Part shown: piece by piece, positions 38,072 through 47,812 of the stretch
Position numbering within the stretch: the stretch's first letter is position 1
Layout: each line of letters begins with the position of its first letter
Assembly: GCF_014650775.1 (NCBI RefSeq)
Contig: NZ_BMVP01000001.1
Coordinates: 248,001-312,000, forward strand
Length of the DNA: 64,000 nt
Source of the DNA: Streptomyces cirratus
GTDB taxonomy: Bacteria; Actinomycetota; Actinomycetes; Streptomycetales; Streptomycetaceae
Direction: 5' to 3'
The notes under the pieces: model-generated
What the model was told of the DNA's origin: nothing
The model's database searches: none
What the model saw: only the letters and a program-made list of their open reading frames with translations
Made by a program: the position numbers and the translations under genes

Positions 38072-38680
38072 CTAGCTTTGGTTGAAGAACCCGCCCTCCG
38101 CGATGCGGGCCTTGTCCTCCGCCGTGACATCGACGTTAGCAGGCGACAGCAGGAACACCTTCTGTGTCACGCGTTCAATGCTGCCGTGCAGACCGAACAC
38201 GAGGCCGGCGGCGAAGTCGACCAGACGCTTCGCGTCGGTGTCGTCCATCTCCGTGAGGTTCATGATCACCGGAGTGCCCTCACGGAAGTGTTCCCCGATG
38301 GTACGGGCCTCGTTGTAGGTCCGGGGGTGCAGCGTCGTGATGCGGTACGGCTCCCGCTCGGAGACGACCTTGGGCATGATCACGGGTGCGTTCTTCTCCA
38401 TGCTGGTGCGGTCAGGTGTGATGGATGCCACGGGTGCGATTCGCGCCGGACGTCCGTTTTCGACCGGAGCCGGGGCGGGTTCCCGCGGCGCCGGAGGCTG
38501 TACTGCGCGTACCGGTTCGTCCGTTACGGGCGTTTGGTGCGCTGGTGGCTGACGCCGGCGATCCCGCTCCGGCTCCGGCTCGGGCTCGAACTCGTCATCG
38601 GGGTCGTACCCCGGATTGTCGTACCGGTCGTCCTCCACGAGGCCGAGGTAGACCGCCATCTTGCGCATCGCGCCGGCCAT
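38072..38680 (-). CDS. sepF: SepF, FtsZ membrane-tethering division protein
   Basis: 202 aa. An N-terminal amphipathic helix ([14 protein letters not shown]) binds the membrane; a Pro/Arg-rich linker (about 30-95) follows; the C-terminal SepF core (residues about 105-185; [41 protein letters not shown]) binds the FtsZ tail and polymerises. It stands in for FtsA, which is absent here. ATG at 38680. The 164-bp upstream gap is relatively AT-rich and probably carries a promoter for sepF-yggT-divIVA. Confidence 0.95.
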   Translation of the reverse strand: MAGAMRKMAVYLGLVEDDRYDNPGYDPDDEFEPEPEPERDRRRQPPAHQTPVTDEPVRAVQPPAPREPAPAPVENGRPARIAPVASITPDRTSMEKNAPVIMPKVVSEREPYRITTLHPRTYNEARTIGEHFREGTPVIMNLTEMDDTDAKRLVDFAAGLVFGLHGSIERVTQKVFLLSPANVDVTAEDKARIAEGGFFNQS

Positions 38681-38844
38681 TCTCCGAGTCCTCCGCTCTG
38701 TGGTGGATCGCCCTGTCGCAGGTGCCGCTGTGCCAGCGAAGGCTTTGTCGGCGATGTCACCAACTGCCCGCGATCCACGTGGTCTGTCCGCTCATCGGCG
38801 GAAATGACCATATTTTCTGCTGTGGTCCGACTTTCTTCGCGACG

Positions 38845-39564
38845 TTACCCGAGCCGGGGTCTCGCGCCGAGTACCGCAGTGCCGACGCGCACATGTGTCG
38901 CACCGGCCGCCACGGCCTGTTCCAAGTCCGCGCTCATTCCGGCCGACACCATCGTGGCAGCCGGATGGTCGGCGCGCAGGCCGGATGACAATTCCACCAG
39001 CCGCTCGAAGGCCGCCTGTTCGCGCCCCGCGTAGGGGCCCGCCAGCGGGGCCACGGTCATGAGACCGTCGAGCCGCAGTCCCGGTGCGGCGGCCACGAGG
39101 TCCGCCAGTTCGGGGAGCAGGTCGGGCGCCGCCCCTCCCCGCGCACCCCGTTCGCCCGACTCGGCGTCCAGGGCGACCTGTACGAGGCAGCCGAGTTCGC
39201 GCCCCGCGCCCTGCGCGGCCGCCGACAGCGCCGTGACGAGCTTCGGCCGGTCGACCGACTGCACCACGTGCGCGTATCCGGCCACGGAACGGACTTTGTT
39301 CGTCTGCAACTGGCCGACGAAGTGCCAGTCCAGTGGCAGGTCCGCGCAGGCCGCGGCCTTGGGGGCGGCGTCCTGGTCGCGGTTTTCCGCCACATGACGG
39401 ACACCCAGGTCCGCCAGCAGTCGTACGTCGCTCGCCGGATACGTCTTGGTGACCACGATCAGCGTCACCTCGTCCCGCGCGCGGCCGGCCGCCGCGCAGG
39501 CGGACGCGATCCGCCCCTCCACCCGCGCGAGGTTTTCCGCGAGTTCCGACTTACGGTCCATCAT
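38845..39564 (-). CDS. yggS: YggS/PLPBP, pyridoxal-phosphate homeostasis protein
   Basis: 239 aa. PLP lysine K40 in LIVVTKTYPASDVRLL; phosphate-binding residues in WHFVGQLQTNKVRSV and the C-terminal VSAGMSADLEQAVAAGATHVRVGTA-type block are present (pattern MSAD, VRVGTAVLG). The protein binds PLP without catalysis and balances vitamin B6 and amino-acid pools. Two adjacent ATGs (39564 and 39561); either may be used. It begins 3 bp after pgeF ends. Confidence 0.95.
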   Translation of the reverse strand: MMDRKSELAENLARVEGRIASACAAAGRARDEVTLIVVTKTYPASDVRLLADLGVRHVAENRDQDAAPKAAACADLPLDWHFVGQLQTNKVRSVAGYAHVVQSVDRPKLVTALSAAAQGAGRELGCLVQVALDAESGERGARGGAAPDLLPELADLVAAAPGLRLDGLMTVAPLAGPYAGREQAAFERLVELSSGLRADHPAATMVSAGMSADLEQAVAAGATHVRVGTAVLGARPRLG

Positions 39565-39567
39565 ATT

Positions 39568-40299
39568 TCAGTCCAACCAGACATATCCGGCCAGCCGCCC
39601 GGTCACCCGGTCGCGGCGGTACGAGAAGTGGTCCCGCGACTCCAGTGTGCAGACCGGGGAACGACGGCTGTCGGCCACCCCCGCCTCGGCCAGCTGCGCG
39701 TGCACCCCGGCGACCACGTCGACGGAGGGCGTTCCCCAACTGGTCTCGCCCCAGGCCGCCGGAACCACCTCCGCGACCGCCGCCCGCATCTCGGCGGGCA
39801 CTTCGTAACACCGTCCGCAGACGGCCGGTCCGGTCCGGGCGATCACGCGGGCCGGGTCGGCGCCCAGGGCGGTCATCGCCTCGACGACGGCAGGCACCAC
39901 ACCCGCGACCAGGCCGGGCCGCCCGGCGTGCGCGGCGCCCGCTACCCCGGCGACCGGGTCGGCGAGCAGGACGGGCACGCAGTCGGCGGTGAGCACCGCG
40001 AGGGCCAGTCCCGGGCGGCCGGTCACCACCGCGTCCACCGCCGGGACCTCCCGGCCCGCGTCCCACGGCCCGTCGACCACCGCCACGTCCCGGCCGTGCA
40101 CCTGGTTCATCCAGACCACCCGCTCGGGCGCGATGCCCAGGGCTTCGGCGGCGCGCGTCCGGTTCGTGCGAACGGCGGCCGGGTCGTCTCCGACCGCGCC
40201 GCCGAGATTGAGCTCCTCGTACGGAACGGCGCTCACCCCGCCCCACCTGTCGGTGAAGGCGAAGTGCGCGCCGTTCTCGCTGTGGTGTGCCAGCGTCAC
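39568..40299 (-). CDS. pgeF: Laccase-domain (YfiH/PgeF) purine nucleoside phosphorylase / peptidoglycan editing factor
   Basis: 243 aa. Metal ligands H68 (NQVHGRD), C107 ([10 protein letters not shown]) and H124 ([10 protein letters not shown]) are present. YfiH-type proteins have reported multicopper-oxidase-like, purine-nucleoside and UDP-MurNAc-dipeptide editing (PgeF) activities; the place directly after ftsZ supports a wall-quality role. GTG at 40299 overlaps the ftsZ stop by 4 nt. Confidence 0.92.
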   Translation of the reverse strand: MTLAHHSENGAHFAFTDRWGGVSAVPYEELNLGGAVGDDPAAVRTNRTRAAEALGIAPERVVWMNQVHGRDVAVVDGPWDAGREVPAVDAVVTGRPGLALAVLTADCVPVLLADPVAGVAGAAHAGRPGLVAGVVPAVVEAMTALGADPARVIARTGPAVCGRCYEVPAEMRAAVAEVVPAAWGETSWGTPSVDVVAGVHAQLAEAGVADSRRSPVCTLESRDHFSYRRDRVTGRLAGYVWLD

Positions 40300-41501
40300 T
40301 TCAAGAAGTCCGGGACGTCCAGTTCCTCGGCCGGGCTGTCCGCGTAGGGACGGGCCGTGGGGACCTGCGGCGCCGGGGCCGCCGCCTCGGCGGGGACCTC
40401 GACCGGAGCCGGGGGGTCCTCACGGGGGGTGACCGTGCCGAGTCCGCCGAAGGCCGGGCGGACCGGTTCGGGAGCGGCGCGGACGGGAGCCGGGGCCGGC
40501 TCCTCGCGCTTGGTGGACGCGGCGCCGATGACGTTGTCCCGGCGGGTCGGGGGCTGTCCGCCGTCGAACCCGGCCGCGATGACGGTGACCCGCACCTCGT
40601 CGCCGAGCGCGTCGTCGATGACGGCGCCGAAGATGATGTTCGCCTCGGGGTGCGCCGCTTCACTGACCAGCTGCGCGGCCTCGTTGATCTCGAAGAGGCC
40701 GAGGTCCGAACCGCCGGAGATGGAGAGCAGGACGCCCCGGGCGCCGTCGATGGAGGCCTCCAGGAGCGGCGAGGAGATCGCCATCTCCGCCGCCGCCACC
40801 GCGCGGTCGTCGCCACGGGCCGAGCCGATGCCCATCAGGGCCGAGCCCGCCTCGGACATCACGGACTTGACGTCCGCGAAGTCGAGGTTGATCAGGCCGG
40901 GGGTGGTGATCAGGTCGGTGATGCCCTGTACGCCCGAGAGCAGGACCTGGTCCGCCGACTTGAACGCGTCGAGGACGCTGACCTGGCGGTCCGAGATGGA
41001 CAGCAGGCGGTCGTTGGGGATGACGATGAGGGTGTCGACCTCTTCGCGGAGTTCGGCGATGCCGTCCTCCGCCTGGTTCGCGCGGCGCCGGCCCTCGAAG
41101 GTGAACGGCCGGGTGACCACACCGATCGTCAGGGCGCCCAGCGAACGGGCGATGTTGGCGACGACGGGTGCGCCGCCGGTGCCGGTGCCGCCGCCCTCAC
41201 CGGCGGTGACGAAGACCATGTCGGCCCCCTTGAGGACCTCCTCGATCTCCTCGCGGTGGTCCTCTGCCGCCTTGCGGCCGACGGCCGGGTTGGCGCCGGC
41301 GCCGAGGCCACGGGTGAGTTCGCGGCCGACGTCGAGCTTGACGTCGGCGTCGCTCATCAACAGCGCCTGGGCGTCCGTGTTGATGGCGATGAACTCGACA
41401 CCCTTGAGACCGACCTCGATCATTCGGTTGATGGCATTGACACCACCGCCGCCGACACCGATGACCTTGATGACTGCGAGGTAGTTCTGCGGTGCTGCCA
41501 C
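40296..41501 (-). CDS. ftsZ: Cell-division GTPase
   Basis: 401 aa, GTG start [20 protein letters not shown]. The tubulin GTP loop [12 protein letters not shown] (101-112; Gly where many bacteria have Ala), T7 loop region [11 protein letters not shown], a variable Pro-rich linker (about 330-390) and the terminal peptide ELDVPDFLK, which docks SepF, are present. It forms the Z-ring at vegetative cross-walls and the sporulation ladder. The 279-bp leader upstream contains inverted repeats and probably several promoters (see next entry). Confidence 0.99.
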   Translation of the reverse strand: MAAPQNYLAVIKVIGVGGGGVNAINRMIEVGLKGVEFIAINTDAQALLMSDADVKLDVGRELTRGLGAGANPAVGRKAAEDHREEIEEVLKGADMVFVTAGEGGGTGTGGAPVVANIARSLGALTIGVVTRPFTFEGRRRANQAEDGIAELREEVDTLIVIPNDRLLSISDRQVSVLDAFKSADQVLLSGVQGITDLITTPGLINLDFADVKSVMSEAGSALMGIGSARGDDRAVAAAEMAISSPLLEASIDGARGVLLSISGGSDLGLFEINEAAQLVSEAAHPEANIIFGAVIDDALGDEVRVTVIAAGFDGGQPPTRRDNVIGAASTKREEPAPAPVRAAPEPVRPAFGGLGTVTPREDPPAPVEVPAEAAAPAPQVPTARPYADSPAEELDVPDFLK

Positions 41502-41780
41502 GTCGAAGGCCTCTCGCCTCGATTACGTGTCGCCGCCTCGCGGGCCTGCGGTGCGACGACTGATGCCGAAATGTGGGACGGTCCGACCGCGCCGACCCGA
41601 ACCCTAACCCTGAAGTTTAGGGTTAAGTGTGTGTCTGTTCCTTGGACTCTTCCGAACAGGACACTAAGTCGACAAGTAGCGCGTGTTCAACGAACACGCC
41701 GAACCTCCCGTTTTTCTTTTCACCCTATGTGATCACCCGTATCGCTGGCCAACCAGGGTGCGCCGCGGTTCGACTGGACG
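41502..41780 (-). promoter_or_regulatory. ftsZ upstream regulatory region
   Basis: In streptomycetes the gap between ftsQ and ftsZ holds several promoters, one of them developmentally controlled. Here it contains a 7-bp inverted repeat TAACCCT/AGGGTTA (41605-41625), a CGTGTTC/GAACACG hairpin (41682-41698) and a GACACT hexamer (41660-41665) that matches the WhiA core. The TAACCCTG stretch resembles one half of a BldD box. These factor assignments are inferred from known ftsZ regulators and the wording of the motifs. Confidence 0.6.
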
Positions 41781-42623
41781 TCAACTCCCGGACACGGCAG
41801 GGGCGGTGGGGACGCTCACGTCGAAGTGCCCGGCGCCCGGTACGGCTTTGAGCAGAGCGGTCAGCGCACGCCCCTTCGCCTCGCCCAGTTCACCGCTCCC
41901 CCACACGACCGTCCGGCCCCGCGTCAGCTGGAGCACGACCGAGTCGTAGGACTCCACCTTGACCTGCACGGCCTCCTTGGCGACGGCTTCCGGGAGGCCT
42001 CCGGCGATGCCCACTGCCTCGTGCAGCAGCCGTTCGGCGTCGAATCGGCGGCCGCTCGGCGAGCGTTCCGCGGCCAATTCGAGGACCGGGACACCGGCGG
42101 GTGCTTTCGCGACCGTGTCGAATCGCACACCGGAAGCGTCCACTTCGACGAACTTCGCGTCTTTCCTGATGAGCAGGACCGGTTTGCGTTCCTTCACTTT
42201 CAGACCGATTCCGTGCGGCCAGGCCCGCACCACGTCGACCGAATCGATACGGGGCAGCCGACGGCGGAGCCGGCCCTCGATCTCGTCGCTGTCGATGCTC
42301 ACAAGAGGTGCGCCGACGGGCACGGCCGCCGCCGCCAGCACCTGCTGCCCGGTGAGCACCTCGGTGCCGGTGGCGGTGACCTTCTCGACGCGGAGCCAGG
42401 AGGATCCGTAGAGCACCCAGGTGCCGCCGGCGGCCAGGAGCACCGCCGCGACGAGCGAGGCCAGGACGAGGATCCGGCGCGATCTGATGCCGGATCCCCA
42501 CGGGCCGCCGCGCTGCGACGGCTTCGGGCCGCCCGGCGGCTTGGGAGCGCCGGAGCCCCCGCCCTTGGGGCGGGGCCGGCCGGAGCCGGGGTTGCCTCGC
42601 TGTGCGGTCGTCGCTCCGGCCAC
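41781..42623 (-). CDS. ftsQ: Division protein FtsQ
   Basis: 280 aa bitopic protein. Gly/Pro-rich cytoplasmic tail (1-46), one membrane helix (about 50-72, RILVLASLVAAVLLAAGG), then the POTRA domain (LRVEKVTATGTEVLTGQQVLAAA) and the beta domain ending with VVLQLTRGRTVVWGS. It connects the Z-ring with septal synthases. GTG at 42623 lies 15 bp downstream of the murG stop. Confidence 0.95.
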   Translation of the reverse strand: MAGATTAQRGNPGSGRPRPKGGGSGAPKPPGGPKPSQRGGPWGSGIRSRRILVLASLVAAVLLAAGGTWVLYGSSWLRVEKVTATGTEVLTGQQVLAAAAVPVGAPLVSIDSDEIEGRLRRRLPRIDSVDVVRAWPHGIGLKVKERKPVLLIRKDAKFVEVDASGVRFDTVAKAPAGVPVLELAAERSPSGRRFDAERLLHEAVGIAGGLPEAVAKEAVQVKVESYDSVVLQLTRGRTVVWGSGELGEAKGRALTALLKAVPGAGHFDVSVPTAPAVSGS

Positions 42624-42638
42624 TCCTGTGCCTCCTGA

Positions 42639-43733
42639 TCAGCGGTTACTGCGTGCCGCGATCGCCTCGTAGACCAGGCCGACGAGCAGGTCGTCGGCGT
42701 CCCGGCGGCCGAACTCGGCGGCGGCGCGGGACATCTCGTACAGGCGGTGCGGGTCGGACAGCACCGGAAGGACCTGCCCGAGCACCCACTCGGGGGACAG
42801 TTCCGCGTCGTCGACGAGGAGGCCACCGCCGGCCTTCACCACCGGCTGGGCGTTGAGCCGCTGCTCGCCGTTGCCGATCGGCAGCGGGACGTAGGCGGCC
42901 GGGAGCCCGACGGCGGAGAGTTCGGCGACGGTCATCGCGCCCGCACGGCACAGCATCATGTCGGCCGCGGCGTACGCGAGGTCCATCCGGTCCACGTACG
43001 GTACCGGGACATAAGGCGGCATCCCGGGCATGTTGTCGACACGCGGCAGTTCGTTCTTCGGGCCGACCGCGTGCAGGATCTGGATCCCCGAGCGCTGGAG
43101 GGTCGGAGCGACCGCCTGGATTGTCTCGTTGAGACGGCGGGCGCCCTGCGAGCCGCCGGAGACCAGCAGGGTCGGCAGGTTGGGGTCCAGCCCGAAGGCG
43201 GCGCGCGCCTCGGGGCGGACGGCGGCCCGGTCCAGGGTCGAGATCGAGCGGCGCAGCGGGATGCCCACGTAGCGGGCGCCGCGCAGCTTGCTGTCCGGGG
43301 TGGACACCGCGACGGCGTGCGCGTAGCGGGAGCCGATCTTGTTGGCCAGTCCCGGCCGGGCGTTGGCCTCGTGGACGATGATCGGCACCCCGAGGCGCTT
43401 GGCCGCGAGGTAGCCGGGCAGGGCCACGTAGCCGCCGAAGCCGACGACGCAGTCGGCCTTGGTGCGCTCCAGGATCTCCTCGGCCGCCTTGATCGTGCCG
43501 CGCAGCCGTCCTGGGACGGTGATCAGCTCGGGGGTGGGCTTGCGGGGCAGCGGTACGGCGGGGATCAGCCCCAGCTCGTAGCCGCGCTCGGGCACGAGGC
43601 GGGTTTCGAGTCCGCGTTCCGTGCCGAGGGCGGTGATGCCCACGGAAGGGTCCTGCCTGCGCAGGGCGTCCGCGAGGGCGAGCGCCGGCTCGATGTGGCC
43701 GGCGGTCCCCCCACCGGCGAGTACGACATGCAC
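42639..43733 (-). CDS. murG: UDP-GlcNAc:lipid I N-acetylglucosaminyltransferase
   Basis: 364 aa GT-B enzyme that converts lipid I to lipid II. N-terminal [20 protein letters not shown] and the inter-domain [14 protein letters not shown] are typical, as is [16 protein letters not shown] in the C-lobe. The GTG at 43733 (VHVVLAGGG) lies 6 bp downstream of the ftsW stop. Confidence 0.97.
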   Translation of the reverse strand: MHVVLAGGGTAGHIEPALALADALRRQDPSVGITALGTERGLETRLVPERGYELGLIPAVPLPRKPTPELITVPGRLRGTIKAAEEILERTKADCVVGFGGYVALPGYLAAKRLGVPIIVHEANARPGLANKIGSRYAHAVAVSTPDSKLRGARYVGIPLRRSISTLDRAAVRPEARAAFGLDPNLPTLLVSGGSQGARRLNETIQAVAPTLQRSGIQILHAVGPKNELPRVDNMPGMPPYVPVPYVDRMDLAYAAADMMLCRAGAMTVAELSAVGLPAAYVPLPIGNGEQRLNAQPVVKAGGGLLVDDAELSPEWVLGQVLPVLSDPHRLYEMSRAAAEFGRRDADDLLVGLVYEAIAARSNR

Positions 43734-43739
43734 CGAAAT

Positions 43740-45155
43740 TCACCGCTCTCCGGACGGACGCCTTGTGACGCGCCGTCTCATCGACTTCCATCTCAGCCCG
43801 TTCCACGGCCGGCCGTTCTTCGGCTGCCGCATCGCGAGCGCCGCGCGCGCGGCCGGCTCCTCCCGCGCGAAGGCGATGAGCAGTCCGATCGCGAACATGG
43901 TCGGCAGCAGGGCTGACCCTCCGTAGGAGAACAGCGGGAGCGGGACCCCGGCGATCGGCAGCAGACCGAGCACCGCACCGATGTTGATCACGGCCTGGGC
44001 CGTGATCCATGTGGTCACGCCTCCCGCGGCATACCGTACGAAGGGGTCCTCCGTGCGTCCGGCCACGCGGATACCCGCATAGCCTAGAGCCGCGAACAGG
44101 GCGAGCACCGACAGCGTCCCCGCGAGACCCAGTTCCTCACCGGTGATGGCAAAGATGAAGTCCGTGTGCGCTTCGGGCAGTTGCCCCCATTTTTCCACAC
44201 TCGCACCCAGACCGGAACCGAACCATCCACCGGACGCGAGGGCGTAGATCCCGTGGACGGCCTGCCAGCAAAGGTCGTTCTTGCCCGGTTCTGTCGCACC
44301 GATGCAGGCCAGCCGGTCCATCCGGTGCGGACTGGTCTTGATCAGCAGTACGACGATCACACCCGCGAAGGTCAGCACCCCTGCGAACATCCGCGTGGGC
44401 GCCCCGGCGAGCCACAGCAGCCCGAAGAGGATCGCCCCGAGGATCACGGCGGTTCCCATGTCCCCGCCGAGCATGATCAGGCCGAGCAGCAGGAAGGTCA
44501 CCGGCACGAGCGGCACCAGCAGGTGCTTCCACTGGCTCAGCAGCCCCTTCTCGCCCTTGCGCGCCAGCAGGTCGGCGCCCCACAGGATCAGCGCCAGCTT
44601 GCCGAACTCACTGGGCTGGAGCATGAACGGACCGCCAAGGGAAATCCAATTCTGGTTGCCGTTGATCGACACCCCTATCCCGGGGACCTGGACCAGGACC
44701 ATCAGGAAGAGCGTTCCGGCGAGCACCGGGTAGGAGAGCGCCCGGTGCAGTTTGACCGGCATCCTGGAGGCGGCCAGCAGCAGGCCGGCGCCGATCAGGG
44801 CGGCCAGGAACTGCTTCTTGAAGAAGTAGGCGTCGCCCAGGCCCAGCTGGAGCGCCTTGATCATCGAGGCGGAGTAGACCATCACCAGTCCGAGGACGGT
44901 GATGAGCAACGAGCTGCCGAAAATCAGGTAATACGCGGTGAGCGGGCGGTCCCAGGCCTTGCGCAACTGCCACTGCGTGCGCCGGAGTCCGGCGAGCGGC
45001 CCGCGCCCCGCAGGGCCGCCGGGGCGGGCCGCCGGGCGTTTTCGGCCCTGTGCCCGGACCGCCTTCACGGACGTGGCGGCCCTGACCGCCTTGACGGCCT
45101 TCACGGCCTTCGTGGCGGACGGCCGCCGCCCCGGCAGGACTTGTCTGGCCGGCAT
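43740..45155 (-). CDS. ftsW: SEDS-family septal peptidoglycan polymerase FtsW
   Basis: 471 aa with ten membrane helices from residue 70. SEDS signatures: NWISLGGPFMLQPSEFGKLALI, ITGEELGLAGT and VGLLP-like LLPIAGVPLPLFSYGGSALLPTM. The N-terminal 60 residues are strongly basic with repeated KAVKAVKAVRA. A long C-terminal basic tail (RWKSMRRRVTRR) ends the protein. It works with FtsI (downstream partner of the same cluster). Confidence 0.97.
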   Translation of the reverse strand: MPARQVLPGRRPSATKAVKAVKAVRAATSVKAVRAQGRKRPAARPGGPAGRGPLAGLRRTQWQLRKAWDRPLTAYYLIFGSSLLITVLGLVMVYSASMIKALQLGLGDAYFFKKQFLAALIGAGLLLAASRMPVKLHRALSYPVLAGTLFLMVLVQVPGIGVSINGNQNWISLGGPFMLQPSEFGKLALILWGADLLARKGEKGLLSQWKHLLVPLVPVTFLLLGLIMLGGDMGTAVILGAILFGLLWLAGAPTRMFAGVLTFAGVIVVLLIKTSPHRMDRLACIGATEPGKNDLCWQAVHGIYALASGGWFGSGLGASVEKWGQLPEAHTDFIFAITGEELGLAGTLSVLALFAALGYAGIRVAGRTEDPFVRYAAGGVTTWITAQAVINIGAVLGLLPIAGVPLPLFSYGGSALLPTMFAIGLLIAFAREEPAARAALAMRQPKNGRPWNGLRWKSMRRRVTRRPSGER

Positions 45156-45224
45156 CTGTGATCTTCCCCTCCACTCGTACGGGGCGAGCAGCCGGTCGGG
45201 GAGGGACGCCTGCCCTGGGTCGAC

Positions 45225-46745
45225 CTAGGCGCTCTCGGCGGCCAGTTCGCGTACCGCGTCGGCGAACGCGTCCCCACGCTCGTTGTAGTTCGCGAACATG
45301 TCCATCGAGGCACAGGCAGGTGCCAGCAGGACCGTGTCGCCGCGCTCGGCGAGCCGGGCCGCTTCCCGGACCGCTGCGAGCATCGCCCCAGTGTCCGTCC
45401 GGTCGAGGTCCACGACCGGGACCTGCGGGGCGTGTCGCGCGAGCGCCTGCGCGATGAGGGCCCGGTCGGCGCCCATCAGCACCACGGCGCGCAGCCGCTG
45501 CGCCGACTTCTGCACGAGTTCGTCGAAGGTCGCGCCCTTGGCGAGACCGCCGGCGATCCAGACGACGGGTCCGAAGGCGGCGAGGGAGGCCTCCGCGGCG
45601 TGCGTGTTGGTGGCCTTGGAGTCGTCCACGTACGTGACCCCCTCCACCTCCGCCACGTGCGCGACGCGGTGGGCGTCGGGGCGGAAGTCGCGCAGGCCGT
45701 CGCGGACGGCGCGGGGCGCCACGCCGAAGGCGCGGGCGAGGGCGGCCGCCGCGAGTGCGTTGGCGATGTTGTGCGGGGCCGGCGGGTTGACGTCCCCGAC
45801 CTCGGCGAGCTCCTGGGCGTTCTTGTGGCGGTTCTCGACGAAGGCGCGGTCCACGAGGATGCCGTCGACGACGCCGAGCATGGAGGGGCCGGGGGCGCCG
45901 AGGGTGAACCCGATGGCACGGCAGCCCTCTTCGACGTCGGCCTTCTCGACCAGTTCCTCGGTGGCCCGGTCGGCGACGTTGTAGACGCAGGCGACGGTGT
46001 TGCCCTCGTAGATCCGGCCCTTGTCGGCGGCGTACGCCTCCATGGAGCCGTGCCAGTCGAGGTGGTCGGGGGCCAGGTTCAGCACGGCCGCGGAGTGGGC
46101 GCGCACCGAGGGCGCCCAGTGCAGCTGGTAGCTGGAGAGTTCGACGGCGAGCACGTCGTACTGCTCCTCGCCGGTCACCACGTCGATGATGGGGGTGCCG
46201 ATGTTGCCGACGGCCGCCGTCCGCAGGCCCGCGGCCCGCAGGATCGAGGCGAGCATCTGCGTGGTGGTGGTCTTGCCGTTGGTGCCGGTGATCGCGAGCC
46301 AGGGGGCGGGGGCCGGCTCCGGTTCGCCCGTGCGGGCCGCACGCAGTTCCCGGCCGGCCTCGCGCAGCCGCCAGGCGATCTCCACGTCGCCGACGACGTC
46401 GACGCCCGCCTTGGCGGCGGCCAGGAAGAGCGGGCTCTGCGGCTGCCAGCCGGGCGAGGTGACGACCAGTTCGGTGCCCTCGGGCAGGACCTCCCCGGCG
46501 CGGGCCCCGTCGCTCAGGAGGCCGAGGCGGACCTCGACGCCGAGCTCCGCGAGTTCGGCGGCCTTCGCGCGGTGCGCGTCGCCGTCGCCGTTGTCGACGA
46601 CGGTCACCGTCGCGCCGAGTCCGGCCAGCGCCCGGGCGGCGCTGATGCCGCTGATGCCGAGGCCGGCCACCGTGATCCGGCCCGGCAGACCGAAGCGGCC
46701 CAGGGCGTCGGGGCCGATCAGGCCGGCCAGGTCGGTGGTGCTCAC
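45225..46745 (-). CDS. murD: UDP-MurNAc-L-alanine:D-glutamate ligase
   Basis: 506 aa with the GTG at 46745 (VSTTDLAGLIG), which overlaps the mraY stop by 4 nt; an ATG at 46760 would add five residues. The N-terminal Rossmann-like domain (ITVAGLGISGISAARAL), P-loop ITGTNGKTTTTQ (about 172-183) and the ligase C-domain (DDSKATNTHAAE, LAPACASMDMF) are intact. Adds D-Glu to UDP-MurNAc-L-Ala. Confidence 0.96.
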   Translation of the reverse strand: MSTTDLAGLIGPDALGRFGLPGRITVAGLGISGISAARALAGLGATVTVVDNGDGDAHRAKAAELAELGVEVRLGLLSDGARAGEVLPEGTELVVTSPGWQPQSPLFLAAAKAGVDVVGDVEIAWRLREAGRELRAARTGEPEPAPAPWLAITGTNGKTTTTQMLASILRAAGLRTAAVGNIGTPIIDVVTGEEQYDVLAVELSSYQLHWAPSVRAHSAAVLNLAPDHLDWHGSMEAYAADKGRIYEGNTVACVYNVADRATEELVEKADVEEGCRAIGFTLGAPGPSMLGVVDGILVDRAFVENRHKNAQELAEVGDVNPPAPHNIANALAAAALARAFGVAPRAVRDGLRDFRPDAHRVAHVAEVEGVTYVDDSKATNTHAAEASLAAFGPVVWIAGGLAKGATFDELVQKSAQRLRAVVLMGADRALIAQALARHAPQVPVVDLDRTDTGAMLAAVREAARLAERGDTVLLAPACASMDMFANYNERGDAFADAVRELAAESA

Positions 46746-47812
46746 TTGTCCGCTGCCCATCCCGCGTAGAAGAGTCCGAGGCCCACGATCACGCACATGC
46801 CCTGGATGATCCAGAAGCGGACCACCACAAGGACTTCGGACCACCCCTTGAGTTCGAAGTGATGTTGCAGCGGGGCCATCCGGAAGACGCGCTTCCCGGT
46901 CATCTTGAAGGAGCCGACCTGGATGACGACCGACATGGTGATGAGGACGAAGAGGCCGCCGAGCAGGGCGATCAGGAACTCCGTGCGGGAGCAGATCGCG
47001 AGGCCGGCGAGTGCGCCGCCGAGCGCGAGCGAACCGGTGTCGCCCATGAAGATCTTGGCGGGCGAGGTGTTCCACCACAGGAAGCCGAAGCATGCGCCCA
47101 TCAGGGCGGAGGCGACGACCGCGAGATCCAGCGGGTCGCGGACCTCGAAGCAGGCCGCCGGGTTGGTCAGGTCCTGCGCGTTCACACAGGACTCCTGGTG
47201 CTGCCAGACACCGATGAAGGTGTACGCACCGAAGACCATCACCGCGGCGCCCGTGGCCAGGCCGTCCAGGCCGTCCGTCAGGTTCACGCCGTTGGACATG
47301 GCCAGGATCATGAACAGCGCCCAGACCACGAACAGCACCGGGCCGATCGACCAGCCGAAGTCCGTGACGAACGACAGCTTGGTGGAGGCCGGGGTCAGCG
47401 CGCGCGAGTCCTTGAACTGGAGCGCGAGCACCGCGAAGGCGATGCCGACGATCAGCTGGCCGGCCATCTTGGCCTTGGCCCGCAGACCGAGCGAACGCCG
47501 CTTGACGATCTTGATGTAGTCGTCCAGGTAACCGACCAGGCCCATGCCCGCCATCAGGAACAGCACCAGCAGACCCGAGAAGCTCGGCTCTTCGCCGGTG
47601 ATCACCTTGGTGAGGGCGTACGCGATGAGCGTGGCCAGGATGAAGGAGATGCCGCCCATGGTGGGCGTGCCCTTCTTCCCGGCGTGGCCGCGCGGGCCGT
47701 CGTCACGGATGAACTGGCCGTAGCCCTTGCGGGCCAGCAGCTTGATCAGCAGCGGGGTGCCGATGACGGTGAGGAACATGCCGATGACACCGGCGAACAG
47801 GATCTGCCTCAT
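46742..47812 (-). CDS. mraY: Phospho-MurNAc-pentapeptide transferase
   Basis: 356 aa with ten membrane helices; makes lipid I at the inner membrane. Catalytic-site motifs: DDGPRGHAGKKGTPTMGGI, YLDDYIK and the NLTDGLDGLATG and GDTGSLALGG loops. The ATG at 47812 overlaps the murF stop by 4 nt. Confidence 0.98.
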   Translation of the reverse strand: MRQILFAGVIGMFLTVIGTPLLIKLLARKGYGQFIRDDGPRGHAGKKGTPTMGGISFILATLIAYALTKVITGEEPSFSGLLVLFLMAGMGLVGYLDDYIKIVKRRSLGLRAKAKMAGQLIVGIAFAVLALQFKDSRALTPASTKLSFVTDFGWSIGPVLFVVWALFMILAMSNGVNLTDGLDGLATGAAVMVFGAYTFIGVWQHQESCVNAQDLTNPAACFEVRDPLDLAVVASALMGACFGFLWWNTSPAKIFMGDTGSLALGGALAGLAICSRTEFLIALLGGLFVLITMSVVIQVGSFKMTGKRVFRMAPLQHHFELKGWSEVLVVVRFWIIQGMCVIVGLGLFYAGWAADK

